Positions 52,830-62,238 of a DNA stretch of 64,000 nt are shown piece after piece (within the stretch, counting starts at the first letter, position 1; each line of letters begins with the position of its first letter). Position numbers and translations under genes: made by a program. Below the pieces are notes generated by a model, which was not told the origin of the DNA, made no database searches, and saw only the letters and a list, made by a program, of their open reading frames with translations. Source of the stretch: Gynuella sunshinyii YC6258 (GTDB lineage Bacteria > Pseudomonadota > Gammaproteobacteria > Pseudomonadales > Natronospirillaceae); NCBI RefSeq assembly GCF_000940805.1, contig NZ_CP007142.1, forward strand, positions 4,874,593 through 4,938,592. Direction: 5' to 3'.

Positions 52830-55541
52830 ATGGTAATCAGCAAGTTTTTTAAGAAACAAAAAAAGCAAACCCAGCCTGAAATCAAACCTTCTCAGCCAGC
52901 CCCATCCTCGACGGACATGCTTATTGCGAAGATAAAGACAGTCACCGACCCATCAGAACTGTTAACCACAGCCCAGCAGTCTGACGAAGCTTTGCAGAAG
53001 GCCGCCAAGAACCGTTTCGCGGCATTGATTGACGAAGGACAGCTGACTCCGCAACAACTGTCTGCGCTGACAACAGATACCGGCCTGATCCTCAGCATCC
53101 TCGCCTTTTCCAAACAAAAGAACCTGCTGGAACAACAACTGACCAGTCTCAGCCAGCCGCAATTGTGCGAACAGGCTATAAAGGGCGGTACCGCGGAACT
53201 TCGTAAAACGGCGGCCGGACTACTGACTGAAGCAGATGTTCTGGAACAACTGACCAAAGCCACAAAAGGCAAAGATAAAACCGTCTACCGGATTGCCAAA
53301 GACAAGCTCAACGAAATTCAGGAGTGTCTGACCGCTGAGGCCACCCGCCGTGCTGCGCTCCAGCAACTGCTCGACAGTGCCGGAAAACTGGCAAATACGC
53401 CGTTTGATCCATTACTCAACGGCAAAATCAAAAACCTGCAACTGCAATGGCAGGAACTCGAAGCCGAGCCCACCGAAGCCCAACAGCAACAGTTTGATAA
53501 AGCTTTAACCAGCGCTCAGAAAACCTATGACGAGCACATGGAACAGTTGGCTGCCGAGGAGGAACTGGCCAAAACACCGGTTGAACCGGAACCCGTGGAA
53601 GAGACTCCAGAACCGATTGTTGAACCCGGTCGCTTTATCGAAATCCGCAAAACATTGCACCAGGTGCTGACGGATCAGATTCTCGCCATGATTGAAAGCG
53701 AGGAAATTACCGAGGCAATGTTGAACCATGCGGACGAAGTGTTAACCGAAAGTCAGAATGAATGGCGCACGACCGAAGAAGAACAAAAAGCCAGTAAAGA
53801 AGAGTTCCGTGCTTTCAGCCATCTCTGTACCGAATACGAACAGCTGTTGCTGGCATTCCGCAGTCTGGACAGTTTTGCCGATCTGGTGGACCAATGCGAG
53901 CAGGATCCAGAATCTTCAGCCGTGGAAATACTGGATCAAATAATCCATCACCTCGATTTTCTGGCATCGGATAATCAACCCGTCGTAGTACAACACGCAC
54001 AAACCATTCTTAAAGATATCGAAGCCAGACAGGAACAATACAAAAAAGAGCAGCACCAACAGATCGGTCATATTCGCGGACTCATACGCAAAGGCCACTG
54101 GGCCATTAATCAGGGACATCTGCGCCAGGCAGCCGGTATCACCCATGCCATCGAAGAAAAAGCCGGTCATCTGGAACGAATTCCACAGTCTTTGAAACAA
54201 CAGATCACCCAGCTGAGCGAAGACCTGGAAAAACTGTTGGATTGGCAGGACTTTGCGGTATTACCGAAGAAAAAAGACCTGCTGGATAAAATGCAGGCAT
54301 TGGTGGGATCAGATCAACATCCGGAAGCCATCGCCAACCTGATCAAACGCTTCCAGGATGAATGGAAACTGCTCAGCAAAGGCAGCCAGGGACATCATCA
54401 GGAATTGTGGGAAAAATTCCATGCCGCCGCTCAGGAGGCTTATCAACCCTGCAAAAAATGGTTTGAAGAACAGGCAGAAATGCGCCGCCGGAATCTGACA
54501 TCAAGACAAAAACTGGTCTCAGAACTTAACATCTTTTTGCAAGCCATACCGGAACAACCCGACTTCAGTGCCATCGAAAAAGCCATCAATGTGGCCAAAC
54601 AACAATGGCGTACCTACTCTCCGGTAGAGCGGCAGGCCAACAAGCCCGTACAACAGGCATTCGATAAAGTGATGGGCGACATTCAGGGGGTATTGAATCA
54701 ACAGTACCAGGCCGTGAAAGAACAGAAAAAGGATATTGTTGAAAAAGCCCGCGAACTGCTCGAAATGGACAACTTCAAAGCAGCAACCAATAAAGCCAAA
54801 GACCTGCAAAAAGAATGGCAGGAAACCGGTAAAACCTGGCGCAAAGAAGAACAAAAGTTGTGGAAAGAATTCCGTGCTGTCTGTGACGAGCTGTTTGGCC
54901 GCCGTGACGAACATAACCGTCAGATGCAGGCCGAGTTCGACAAAGTCGGTGAACAGGCACAGGCGCTGATACAACAGGCAGAACAGCTACTGAGCAACGA
55001 GCAGCTCTCAGCTCAGGAACTGAAACAACAAATCAATCACCTTTCCCACGAATTTACAGCGCTGGGTCGCTTGCCACGTCAGCACCAGTCATCACTGCAA
55101 AAAAGCTGGGATACCGCCGAGCAAGCCGTGCATCACCTGATTGACAGCAAAAACAAAAGTGTGCGAGTGGATGAATGGTCACTGTTTGATCAGCTTGTCC
55201 AGACAGAGGATGCGATTGATCAATTGACTGCACACACCTGGCGTCATGTACCCGACCCCATAGTAAAAGCCGTATCCAACCGTCAGACTGCAGATACCAA
55301 GACAACGCAATCCTTGTTGATACTGATGGAAATCATGGCCGGGCTCGACTCCCCGGAAAGTGATGCCAGCCTGAGAATGCAAATACAGGTAGAACGTCTG
55401 CAGCAGGGCATGACACAAAATCACACTAACCAGGAAGACTTTTCCAAACTATTGGCTCAGTGGTATGCGATTCACCCCATTGATCCTACTTTCCAGAGGA
55501 GATTTCTGGCTGCCCGTAACACTTACTTAAAGATCAAATAA
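52830..55541 (+). CDS. DUF349 repeat protein
   Basis: 903 residues, Gln/Lys/Glu-rich and almost entirely helical. The N-terminal region (about 1-190) has HEAT-like short repeats (LQKAAKNRFAALIDEGQLTPQ; ELRKTAAGLLTEADVLEQL). Then come several DUF349 units with the pattern W-x(2)-L near 470-800 (FQDEWKLLSKGSQGHHQELW; LQKEWQETGKTWRKEEQKLWKEFRAVCDELF). Members occur near exonuclease or nucleotide genes but have no established role. Start ATG 52830 follows CGGAG; a start 8 codons earlier lacks a site. It is divergent from sbcB. Confidence 0.8.
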   Translation: MVISKFFKKQKKQTQPEIKPSQPAPSSTDMLIAKIKTVTDPSELLTTAQQSDEALQKAAKNRFAALIDEGQLTPQQLSALTTDTGLILSILAFSKQKNLLEQQLTSLSQPQLCEQAIKGGTAELRKTAAGLLTEADVLEQLTKATKGKDKTVYRIAKDKLNEIQECLTAEATRRAALQQLLDSAGKLANTPFDPLLNGKIKNLQLQWQELEAEPTEAQQQQFDKALTSAQKTYDEHMEQLAAEEELAKTPVEPEPVEETPEPIVEPGRFIEIRKTLHQVLTDQILAMIESEEITEAMLNHADEVLTESQNEWRTTEEEQKASKEEFRAFSHLCTEYEQLLLAFRSLDSFADLVDQCEQDPESSAVEILDQIIHHLDFLASDNQPVVVQHAQTILKDIEARQEQYKKEQHQQIGHIRGLIRKGHWAINQGHLRQAAGITHAIEEKAGHLERIPQSLKQQITQLSEDLEKLLDWQDFAVLPKKKDLLDKMQALVGSDQHPEAIANLIKRFQDEWKLLSKGSQGHHQELWEKFHAAAQEAYQPCKKWFEEQAEMRRRNLTSRQKLVSELNIFLQAIPEQPDFSAIEKAINVAKQQWRTYSPVERQANKPVQQAFDKVMGDIQGVLNQQYQAVKEQKKDIVEKARELLEMDNFKAATNKAKDLQKEWQETGKTWRKEEQKLWKEFRAVCDELFGRRDEHNRQMQAEFDKVGEQAQALIQQAEQLLSNEQLSAQELKQQINHLSHEFTALGRLPRQHQSSLQKSWDTAEQAVHHLIDSKNKSVRVDEWSLFDQLVQTEDAIDQLTAHTWRHVPDPIVKAVSNRQTADTKTTQSLLILMEIMAGLDSPESDASLRMQIQVERLQQGMTQNHTNQEDFSKLLAQWYAIHPIDPTFQRRFLAARNTYLKIK

Positions 55542-55569
55542 AAAATTCTTTTTTTTCAATAAGTTAGTG

Positions 55570-55598
55570 TTGACAAGATCCACCCCGGTCCGTATAGT
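55570..55598 (+). promoter_or_regulatory. Promoter of the initiator tRNA gene
   Basis: TTGACA (55570-55575), 17 bp, TATAGT (55593-55598), then a GC-rich discriminator. It is a near-consensus stable-RNA promoter, 34 bp before the tRNA. Confidence 0.85.
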
Positions 55599-55631
55599 TC
55601 GCAGCCGTTGCCAAGACAGCAACAACGATGA

Positions 55632-55708
<77 letters not shown>

Positions 55709-55714
55709 CATTTT

Positions 55715-55743
55715 AAAAAGTCGCTTTTAAAGCGGCTTTTTTT
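55715..55743 (+). terminator. Terminator of the initiator tRNA
   Basis: AAAAAGTCGCTTT pairs with AAAGCGGCTTTTT (one G-U) around TA, ending in T7. Confidence 0.85.
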
Positions 55744-55894
55744 ATGCCCGGAATAAAACCAGAACAGTCGGGCTCAACTCATACAAAACAGTCGGACTCA
55801 ACTCTTGATCCGGCGCAGCCGCTGAAGGTCGTCACTGGATGGCCGGCCCGATCAAATCCGGCCGCGAAACGTCGCGCCGCCGCTACCATATTTT

Positions 55895-55923
55895 AAAAAG
55901 TCGCTTTTAAAGCGGCTTTTTTT
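55895..55923 (+). terminator. Second copy of the tRNA terminator
   Basis: The hairpin is identical to the one at 55715-55743, 180 bp downstream. A third, altered copy lies near 56060-56088. Confidence 0.75.
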
Positions 55924-56102
55924 ATGCCCGGAAAAAAACCAGAACAGTCGGGCTCAACTCATACAAAACAGTCGGGCTCAGCTCTTGATCCGGCGCAGCC
56001 GCTGAAGGTCGCCAACTCATATCTGGCCGCGAAACGTCGCACCGCCGCTACCACATTTTAAAAAGTCGCGTTTATAGCGGCTTTTTTGCAAAAAAGGGAT
56101 AA

Positions 56103-56351
56103 GTGATTTGCTTGATCACTATTTTCCGGCCCCACACTCGCAAAGGATCAGAACGACAAACCCGATCAAAATCACCCTCAGATACATTTCGATATCGAGC
56201 AAAGGGCTCGAAAGTGTCTGAGCGCATCGCCTATGAAACTGTGACTCCTGAGCAAAGGTTATTCGCGACTTCATCTTTAAAAAGTATGGGATACGGAAAT
56301 GATCAATCAGACTATCGCTTGATAGAGCTTCCAAGCTTCAGATTTGAGTAA
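56103..56351 (+). CDS. Doubtful small ORF before two tandem terminators
   Basis: A GTG-started frame of 82 codons, with AGGG 5-8 nt upstream. The product is basic, with FRYRAKGSKVSERIAYETVTP and SSLKSMGYGNDQSDYRLIE, and has no known family. What lends it weight is that its stop codon is directly followed by two terminator-like hairpins. The opposite strand contains a 22-codon hydrophobic frame starting MYLRVILIGFVVLILCE. Either, or a non-coding RNA, might be the real product. Confidence 0.25.
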   Translation: MICLITIFRPHTRKGSERQTRSKSPSDTFRYRAKGSKVSERIAYETVTPEQRLFATSSLKSMGYGNDQSDYRLIELPSFRFE

Positions 56352-56430
56352 GCACCACCAGCGCATATCAAAGATATGCCTGTGCTTTTCTGTAAAACAG
56401 CAAATATGCGTCATTTCGCATATTTTTTTT
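56351..56430 (+). terminator. Two consecutive terminator-like hairpins
   Basis: The first, 56351-56389, has inner stem GCATATC/GATATGC and outer AGCAC/GTGCT ending in TTTT. The second, 56402-56430, is AAATATGCG paired perfectly with CGCATATTT plus a T-run. Tandem terminators at one place imply a strong upstream transcript. Confidence 0.7.
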
Positions 56431-56955
56431 ATCTGCTTACCGAACTAAAAAAATTCACAAGCACTTATTTGGGACCCTAACAAAAAAGTGTGTGACCAGA
56501 ACCGGTTGGAGAGTTCGAATATGCTTCAAAACGGCTAATTAGATACAAAATGACATGCTTTTTATTTTCAGTAACCGACAAATAAATAAACAAACACAAA
56601 TTAATTCATCAAACTTTATTTTTTATGATCAAAGCTCATGTTTTTTTCTGTTTATACTGTCAGCCTTTAGTTTGTTTTATCACCCTCTCCAATATTGCAG
56701 AAAAATTTTTATATATATGTCAACTAATGACAAAAAATGTCATGAGTCATTAGCACCATAATTTTTAGCTGCCCAATAAGTAAGCATAGAATTTCGACGA
56801 ATCCTGCAAATTTTTCCAAGTACTTTTTAAATTGATTAATCAGTAACCGCTAAATACAAGGTTATGAGACTTGCCTCTCAATAATAAGAATTATTCTAAT
56901 TCCTGGTTTATTTGTTGCTTTTGATAGCCGATGTTGCATTCAGTACTTATACGTT
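56431..56955. other. AT-rich gap between the tRNA region and the GH128 gene
   Basis: About 525 bp with long A/T runs and no supported gene on either strand. It probably contains the promoter of the glucanase gene; I could not fix a -35/-10 pair with confidence. Confidence 0.5.
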
Positions 56956-58311
56956 ATGAAAAACAGCTGTTCACTCACAACCCTAAATGTTCTTCCACAT
57001 AAGCTGCTGCCATTATGTGCCGCACTTTGCTTATCCGCATGCAGCCCTTCAACGACGGACACTGGCTCAGGTGATAATCAAAGTAACGAATCTGGCTTAC
57101 CGGATTCTCAACAAGAATTAACGGAAGGCCAATTCAGCGTCAAAAGAGGACTCGCCTACGGAGAACATTCAACCAACGATTTGTTGGCCCTCAAGAATGG
57201 CATTCAATGGTGGTATAACTGGTCCCCTCAACCAGAAGCAGACATATATGACTCCTACCAGGATGTCGGTATTGAATTTGTTCCCATGGCGTGGGACGAA
57301 AACTTCGATGAAACTCGATTGCGTACATATCTGAGCACACATCCGGATGTGAAGTACCTGCTGGGCTTCAATGAACCAAACTTCCGGGAGCAAGCCAATC
57401 TGACGCCAGCTCAGGTTGCACAATACTGGCCCAAACTTGAAGCCATTGCCGCTGATTTTAATTTAAAGATCGTCGGTCCGGCAGTGAACTTCAGCCCCGG
57501 TCAAGTTGATATTCCAGGCACAGACGATGACAGCTCCCCCTTTGAATTTTTAGATGCTTTTTTTGAAGCCTGCCCGGATTGCCAGGTCGACTATATCGCC
57601 GTGCACTGCTACATGAACAACGCCCCTGCCGTGCAATGGTTTGTCAGTGAATTTGCATCACGCTATGAAAGACCTGTCTGGCTTACCGAATGGGCTTCCT
57701 GGGATGACGGTGGACCAGCCAATGTAAATGAGCAAATGAACTATCTGGCCACCACCACACGCTGGCTGGAAAACAATCCGAATGTGTATCGGTATTCCTG
57801 GTTTATCGGCCGTGGCAATGGAAAAGACGTTTTCCCTTTTTTGGATATTCTCGATGGAGATGGCGAATTAACGCCACTGGGCGGACTCTACACACATATA
57901 CCAGCCACCGGCTATCGTTTCTTAGTTAACCAACGTTTTCAGGCCGAAGGTGGTCATCAAGGGGAAGGCTATGTGCATCAGCCCACTACGGATACCAGTG
58001 GTTATGTCGACATTGTCTGGACATCAGACAATGGCTATGTCGATTTTGAGATGAACAATGAAACGGTCGATGGTACTGACAAGATCGTCGATGTCGTCAT
58101 TCGCGTGGCCAACGGTGGTGACCAGCAGACTCTGGATCTCATGATCGATAATGAACGAAAAGCCGCTTTAACGATTCCCAACACCGGTGCTGATGATCAT
58201 TGGCAAAATGTGACAACACAAGTGTCGATACCCAGTGGCGAACACACGTTTACGATAAAAACGCGTGGTCAAGGCTACGCAATTAACTGGATAGAACTGA
58301 CAGAACAATAA
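56956..58311 (+). CDS. GH128-type endo-beta-glucanase lipoprotein with C-terminal CBM6-like domain
   Basis: 451 residues. Lipobox LSAC with C29, then a Ser/Gly/Asp-rich linker to about 60. The Glyco_hydro_cc (Asl1/GH128) barrel spans about 62-315, with proposed catalytic pair E140 in LLGFNEPNF (acid/base) and E245 in VWLTEWASW (nucleophile), plus VDYIAVHCYM. A beta-sandwich CBM6-like domain follows (about 320-451; FQAEGGHQGEGYVHQP, VNGGDQQTL-type VANGGDQQTLDLMID, GYAINWIEL). GH128 enzymes hydrolyse beta-1,3-glucans such as laminarin or curdlan. It would be anchored at the outer membrane. The di-heme oxidoreductase follows after 113 bp. Confidence 0.85.
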   Translation: MKNSCSLTTLNVLPHKLLPLCAALCLSACSPSTTDTGSGDNQSNESGLPDSQQELTEGQFSVKRGLAYGEHSTNDLLALKNGIQWWYNWSPQPEADIYDSYQDVGIEFVPMAWDENFDETRLRTYLSTHPDVKYLLGFNEPNFREQANLTPAQVAQYWPKLEAIAADFNLKIVGPAVNFSPGQVDIPGTDDDSSPFEFLDAFFEACPDCQVDYIAVHCYMNNAPAVQWFVSEFASRYERPVWLTEWASWDDGGPANVNEQMNYLATTTRWLENNPNVYRYSWFIGRGNGKDVFPFLDILDGDGELTPLGGLYTHIPATGYRFLVNQRFQAEGGHQGEGYVHQPTTDTSGYVDIVWTSDNGYVDFEMNNETVDGTDKIVDVVIRVANGGDQQTLDLMIDNERKAALTIPNTGADDHWQNVTTQVSIPSGEHTFTIKTRGQGYAINWIELTEQ

Positions 58312-58424
58312 TGTTCTGTTTATCAGGCAACAAACTATAACGAAGGAGTCTCTGAATAATGTCGGCACACAGGTAATTATTCAGATTCTATCCAAAAACA
58401 CTTATCACAGAGGAGCTTAGAAAG

Positions 58425-61397
58425 ATGGGGTATGCCATAAAAAAAGGGCCTAAAAAGTTTAGCCCCTTTTTAACAACCTTCGTATTAACACCAATCACAG
58501 CCTTGCTGTTGTTCGGTTGCAACGAAGCCACTACACCAAACACAAATACCGGTTCAGATTCAGATCAACAGCCCTCGACAGGCATCACCCCCTCTCAACC
58601 TGACCCCGAACCGGAATTCGAACCCGCACCGGCTCACGGTGTGATTGCGATACCCAGTAAAGACGCTCCTTCATTGGCATCTCCGCCGTTATCGATGCTG
58701 ATTTCGCCCGATTACGACCTGCCAGATACTTCCAGTAGAATTGTGCCTGTGACCGCAACGTCCAGCGAAACACAAAACAATAACAACACAGCCGATAAAA
58801 CCCTGGACGATAATATGGAGTCACGCTGGGAAAGTACCCGGGTTGATGACGCATGGATTGCGTTTGACTTTGGCGAGAAAACGGCCATCGGCTCAATGGA
58901 GCTGGTCTGGGAAAATGCCCATGCTGATGAATACGCGATTTACATTTCGAATAATGACGAGGATTGGTTTCAACTACGTTATCGTGTGGATAGTAAGGGT
59001 GGCAACGAAAAATACTTTAACCTGAAGGCAGACGCCCGCTACATCAAAATCCAGGGCATTAAACGTTCAACCCAATACGGTTATTCAATCTTTGAGGCAA
59101 AATTCCAATCCCCAAGCAAAGAAAATACCCTGCCGGCACTGGCAACCTCACGCCTGGCATTTCCGGATTACGCCCAAAACCTGACACCTGTACCGCTGGA
59201 AAACTCAGAAGATCCAATCGAAACGATCCAGTTCACCTTACCGGATGGTCGTTTGGTCACACGTTTCGGCATGATGGGACGCTCTCGCCACGCACGTGAG
59301 CGCGGTGAAGAGTGGAATGAAATCGGTTATGGCAAGAACGAAACCGTTGATGCCAACGGCAATCCACAGGATAAAGGTCCTGGCGCTCATCTCAATTTCG
59401 TGGCGAACTATTTCAAGAACCGCACCTGGGGCGTTGAATTTATCGATAACACGCACGTACCGGGAGTGACTGAGCCCAGTATTGTTGTGAACCAATATTT
59501 CCAGCAAGACCAGCGCGGCGGTGGGCATGCCTTTGTTCGTCGCTTCGACACCACAGGAGTTACCGGTTTTGGTTGGATGAGCCCGGGCGATCTGCTGGAT
59601 GATTCAACCTATTCCTCTGGCGAGGCCGATTGTAAAGTGGTCGCCAAACCGCCTCAGGACGCTCTGAAAAATCCCGACTCAGGCTATAACGGCGTAAAAG
59701 GTGCCAACGATGGTTGCAGTGTGGTTTTTGATCAATATCCACGACACGGAAAACTGGTGGCCGACGCCAATGGCGTGTTAGTCAATAGCGGCGAAACAGT
59801 CCCCTCCCGTCCCCTGAAAGAAGGCGACGTCATTGAATTCACCAGCTCCTTTTTCTCAACCCGTGAAGCCATGGACGCCATTGGTGACAGCGGCGCATTA
59901 CGGTATTACACCAATGAGCTCACCTACGTCATGGGTGAAGGACTACGCCCCTGGTATGGCGTACAGCCGCGCTTGATGAATGAACCATTGCCGTTGGAAA
60001 CGCTGCAGGGCGGCCTGGGTTCTGTCTCTTATGACTATGCCGACAACGCCTCCTTTATCTATCAGCAACCCCACAACAACATAGGCATGGAAAACATGCA
60101 GCGTTTTGTGGAAGGACGTCGCTGGTTACATACCAACCTGTGGACGGGTGAGCATAACGAAGCCAATAACGATCGCAATGACGACGGAATGCATTTGCAG
60201 GGGCCTCGCTTTAATCAATCCTCGTGTTTCGGATGCCACATCAATAACGGACGCGGTCTCGCACCCGTCGTGCTTAATCAAAAAATGGATACCATGGCAG
60301 TACGAGTTGCCAGTGCAGAACTGGACGCCAATGGCCAGCAGGCGCCTAATTCCATTTATGGTCAGGCCATGCAAATGAACGCACGTTCGCTCACCACGGG
60401 TCAGCCTGAAAACTGGGGTGGTGGCGTCTGGGTTGATGGCTTTGAGAACCAAGACGTTGTACTCAATGACGGGAAAGTCGTAAAACTGAGCAAGCCAACC
60501 TTTGCCTTCGAAGGCCCAACCCCTGAGGTTTTTTCTGTTCGCACCGCCCAACCGCTGATTGGCATGGGATTGCTGGAAGCCATTCCGGATGAAACCATTC
60601 TATCCTTCGTTAAAACCAATGACCCCGATGGTGTCAAAGGCGTCGCGAACATGATTTTTGATCCGGAAGTTAAAAATCAATTCGATGAACCTGTTGTGCG
60701 TCTTGGTCGTTATGGATGGAAGGCCGCTAAAGTGAGTTTACGCCATCAGATTGCCGGTGCAGCCCTGTTGGATATGGCGGTTACTTCGCCGATATTTCCA
60801 AGCCGGGAATGTTTGGCAGGGCCGGCCAACTGTAACACTCAACATCAGGATGCAGGCCTGTCAGAAGACGCACTCACCCTGATGACACAGTACCTCAGTT
60901 TACTGGCCGTCCCTGCACAGCGCAGCGTTGTCAGCGGCTTCCCCAAAGGAGTATCACCATTGTCCTACCTGGATGTCGAGCCAGACAAAATCGCACGCGG
61001 CAAGACAGTGTTTGAGGAGATTCGCTGCAACGCCTGCCACGTCATGGAAGTTAAAACGGGTACCAACTCGGCATTTGCAGAAGTGCGCAATCAAACCATC
61101 CATCCTTATACCGACATGCTATTGCATGACATGGGTGATGAGCTTGGCGATGATCTGATTGAAGGCCTGGCGGAAGGGAACTACTGGCGCACCCCGGCGC
61201 TGTGGGGTCTGGGCTATACCAAAATGGTTGCGGACTCAGGTTATGAAGTCGGCTTCTTACACGACAGCCGCGCCCGTACCATCGAAGAAGCCATTGTATG
61301 GCACGCTGGAGAAGGCCAGGCATCACGGGATCGCTACGTCAATGAGCTTTCAACTCAAGAGCGCGATGACCTGTTAGCGTTTTTGAACTCTCTGTGA
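58425..61397 (+). CDS. Discoidin-fused di-heme oxidoreductase (DHOR, DUF1111) lipoprotein
   Basis: 990 residues. Lipobox LLFGC (C32), low-complexity linker to about 75, then an F5/8 type C (discoidin) domain near 100-225 (DKTLDDNMESRWESTRVDDAWIAFDFG in pieces; FEAKFQSPS). The rest is a di-heme oxidoreductase with two c-type haem sites, C601-FGC-H605 and C868-NAC-H872, and regions such as TPALWGLGYT and FLHDSRARTIEEAIVWHAGEG. Proteins of this family resemble MauG/cytochrome c peroxidase in the haem domains but have undefined substrates. The fused sugar-binding-type domain and the neighbouring glucanase suggest carbohydrate-linked redox work at the cell surface; that is inference. Confidence 0.85.
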   Translation: MGYAIKKGPKKFSPFLTTFVLTPITALLLFGCNEATTPNTNTGSDSDQQPSTGITPSQPDPEPEFEPAPAHGVIAIPSKDAPSLASPPLSMLISPDYDLPDTSSRIVPVTATSSETQNNNNTADKTLDDNMESRWESTRVDDAWIAFDFGEKTAIGSMELVWENAHADEYAIYISNNDEDWFQLRYRVDSKGGNEKYFNLKADARYIKIQGIKRSTQYGYSIFEAKFQSPSKENTLPALATSRLAFPDYAQNLTPVPLENSEDPIETIQFTLPDGRLVTRFGMMGRSRHARERGEEWNEIGYGKNETVDANGNPQDKGPGAHLNFVANYFKNRTWGVEFIDNTHVPGVTEPSIVVNQYFQQDQRGGGHAFVRRFDTTGVTGFGWMSPGDLLDDSTYSSGEADCKVVAKPPQDALKNPDSGYNGVKGANDGCSVVFDQYPRHGKLVADANGVLVNSGETVPSRPLKEGDVIEFTSSFFSTREAMDAIGDSGALRYYTNELTYVMGEGLRPWYGVQPRLMNEPLPLETLQGGLGSVSYDYADNASFIYQQPHNNIGMENMQRFVEGRRWLHTNLWTGEHNEANNDRNDDGMHLQGPRFNQSSCFGCHINNGRGLAPVVLNQKMDTMAVRVASAELDANGQQAPNSIYGQAMQMNARSLTTGQPENWGGGVWVDGFENQDVVLNDGKVVKLSKPTFAFEGPTPEVFSVRTAQPLIGMGLLEAIPDETILSFVKTNDPDGVKGVANMIFDPEVKNQFDEPVVRLGRYGWKAAKVSLRHQIAGAALLDMAVTSPIFPSRECLAGPANCNTQHQDAGLSEDALTLMTQYLSLLAVPAQRSVVSGFPKGVSPLSYLDVEPDKIARGKTVFEEIRCNACHVMEVKTGTNSAFAEVRNQTIHPYTDMLLHDMGDELGDDLIEGLAEGNYWRTPALWGLGYTKMVADSGYEVGFLHDSRARTIEEAIVWHAGEGQASRDRYVNELSTQERDDLLAFLNSL

Positions 61398-61406
61398 TGA
61401 AACTTG

Positions 61407-61440
61407 CAGATGCCAGCGGCAAATTCGCGACTGGCATCTG
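61407..61440. terminator. 10-bp perfect hairpin after the DHOR gene
   Basis: CAGATGCCAG pairs with CTGGCATCTG around a 14-nt loop, ten bases after the stop codon and before the convergent DUF2931 cluster. There is no U-run on either side. Confidence 0.55.
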
Positions 61441-61494
61441 TCAATAAATACGATCAGGGATGATCAATTATGTGCGACAACCTCGGCATTAGTT

Positions 61495-62115
61495 TCAAGA
61501 ATCAGGAGGAATCAGATCCAACACCTCTGGCGGCAGATTACCCATTTCCACCTCCTGTTCGGTCCCTGCACTGTGAATGCGGGCATCTCCCTCGGCGACA
61601 GTCGCCTGAATGCGGGGGGCCAGTTCAAAATAGTGAGATTCATATTCCTCAGGGCACCCAAAGTTTACGCAGCCTACAAACCACCACGCCTGCATGGTGC
61701 CTTCACCACTGATACCGGTCACCAGGTTATGAACGAATTTCTTTCTGGGATACCGCTCAAACCATTCTTTAATCTGCGAACGTTTTTCTTCCGAAATGAC
61801 CAGAGTTGCTTCATAAAAGGTTTGTGTGCGATAGGAAAACCAACGGGCCCGTATGGTCTCTGGTAACGGGACATACCCCAGAACAGCAGCCTTTCCACCC
61901 GGAAGACGTTCTGAAACGTCTGGCCTGCCACCTGATAGCGCCCCTACAGGAGCCCCCCAGGACTCATTAAACACAAGTTGCTCCACCCAGATAGGCCAAC
62001 CTCTTCCACCATAGCCACCAGTATCAGCACCATAATTATAAGTATCATCTGCCCGACAAGCGTTGAGTATCAGCGACAGTAAGATCAACCAGCATAAGTT
62101 TTTAAGTATGTTCAT
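61495..62115 (-). CDS. DUF2931 lipoprotein, copy 1
   Basis: 206 residues. A signal peptide with lipobox LNAC (C20) is followed by TYNYGADTGGYGGRGWPIWVEQ. The core has WGAPVGALSGG, LPETIRARWFSYRTQTFYEATL, WFERYPRKK, HNLVTGISGEGTMQAWWFVG and FELAPRIQATVAEGDARIHSAG. This is the DUF2931 lipoprotein pattern. Function unknown; probably anchored in the outer or inner membrane facing the periplasm. AAGGAAG lies 5-6 nt before the ATG. It is the last of three tandem paralogues, sharing 72 identical bases with copy 2 near the 3' end. Confidence 0.85.
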   Translation of the reverse strand: MNILKNLCWLILLSLILNACRADDTYNYGADTGGYGGRGWPIWVEQLVFNESWGAPVGALSGGRPDVSERLPGGKAAVLGYVPLPETIRARWFSYRTQTFYEATLVISEEKRSQIKEWFERYPRKKFVHNLVTGISGEGTMQAWWFVGCVNFGCPEEYESHYFELAPRIQATVAEGDARIHSAGTEQEVEMGNLPPEVLDLIPPDS

Positions 62116-62238
62116 GAAGCTTCCTTGATGTTACGGCCAGCCTGAAAAATGTAAGGCCACCCTATAAATTCCATATCAGAAACTTGCAGGCTAATCACTT
62201 TTCTAAAGGTTATGCGTGCTCAACCTGTGCAACGAGTT

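Noticed and set aside
55741-56090. Possible CRISPR array because of spaced repeats
   Set aside because: Units of 165-180 bp carrying tRNA pieces and terminators are far too long and too few; there are no short direct repeats with unique spacers and no cas genes in the window.
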